Assembly (NCBI GenBank): GCA_937901335.1
Contig: CALCHC010000135.1
Coordinates: 1 to 15,921 of the forward strand
Length of the DNA: 15,921 nucleotides
Reading direction: 5' to 3'
Origin: an uncultured Phascolarctobacterium sp.
GTDB lineage: Bacteria; Bacillota; Negativicutes; Acidaminococcales; Acidaminococcaceae
The notes beneath the pieces were generated by a model, which ran no database searches, was not told the DNA's origin, and saw only the letters and a program-made list of their open reading frames with translations. The position numbers and the translations under genes were made by a program. Below are positions 15,868 to 15,921 of the stretch, piece by piece. Numbering within the stretch: position 1 is the first letter of the stretch; every line of letters starts with the position of its first letter.

Positions 15868-15921
15868 TGTGCAAAAAAGTTTACTTTTTTGTACACTCTT
15901 ATTTTTCAACTATTTCTATAT
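15868..15921 (-). repeat. Right arm of the 54-bp inverted repeat
   Basis: Ends exactly at the window edge with ...CTATTTCTATAT and is the reverse complement of 15727-15780 with two differences (pairing position i with 31648 minus i). It has the same internal dyad, with one changed base: GTGCAAAAAA facing TTTTTTGTAC. The two differences suggest that the arms have begun to drift or are separate copies. Confidence 0.9.

Larger units (their letters stand above)
15727..15921. mobile_element. MITE-like or invertible element candidate, cut by the window edge
   Basis: Two long inverted arms enclose an 87-bp AT-rich spacer (15781-15867) with no open reading frame worth calling. Total visible size is 195 bp, in the range of a miniature inverted-repeat transposable element. 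An invertible switch segment is the other reading. The right end may continue outside the window, so target-site duplication cannot be judged. The stretch 15607-15921 as a whole holds no gene. Confidence 0.4.

Noticed and set aside
15685..15909. Minus-strand 74-codon frame across the terminal hairpin and inverted repeat
   Set aside because: It runs through a terminator stem and both repeat arms; the predicted product is Lys/Phe-rich from A/T runs and no ribosome site is seen.

Overview
The window is a gene-dense, all-plus-strand stretch of a bacterial chromosome, probably from a low-to-moderate GC Firmicute. AddAB, a DnaE with an intact PHP domain, strong AAGGAGG-type ribosome sites and an EtfA carrying its own ferredoxin domain would suit an anaerobe. 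An affiliation with Negativicutes (for example Acidaminococcaceae) is my guess from overall look and codon style; it is not proven. No rRNA, tRNA, CRISPR or complete insertion sequence was seen.

Layout: (1) 2-436 is the C-terminal end of a sodium:solute symporter, overlapping by 8 nt the DNA polymerase III alpha gene dnaE (429-3827). (2) A good sigma-A promoter at 3849-3877 starts an energy-metabolism operon: etfB, a ferredoxin-fused etfA, a 64-residue small protein, pyruvate kinase with an extra C-terminal domain, and a 347-residue unknown helical protein. It ends at a strong terminator (8991-9020). (3) A 223-bp gap holds candidate promoters and a near-perfect 22-bp palindrome. It leads into the recombination/repair genes addB (9198-12137) and addA (12130-15399, 8-nt overlap), then a 63-residue two-helix membrane protein and a terminator (15614-15645). 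(4) The last 300 bp are non-coding: a second strong hairpin terminator, then a 195-bp structure made of two 54-bp inverted repeats around an 87-bp AT-rich spacer, reaching the window edge.

How the genes work together: EtfA and EtfB form a flavoprotein electron carrier that, with the ferredoxin domain, could exchange electrons between an acyl-CoA dehydrogenase-type partner (not in the window), NADH and ferredoxin. Pyruvate kinase in the same operon makes ATP and pyruvate. AddA and AddB form the helicase-nuclease that processes double-strand breaks for RecA. DnaE synthesises DNA.

Most of the window is housekeeping. The points that stand out are: an AddA whose C-terminus carries the four-cysteine iron-sulfur nuclease signature normally described for AddB; an AddB without a Walker A motif; a pyruvate kinase extra domain that has lost its signature histidine; the ferredoxin-EtfA gene pair beside pyk; the palindrome in front of addB; and the long inverted repeat at the right edge (MITE-like or invertible).
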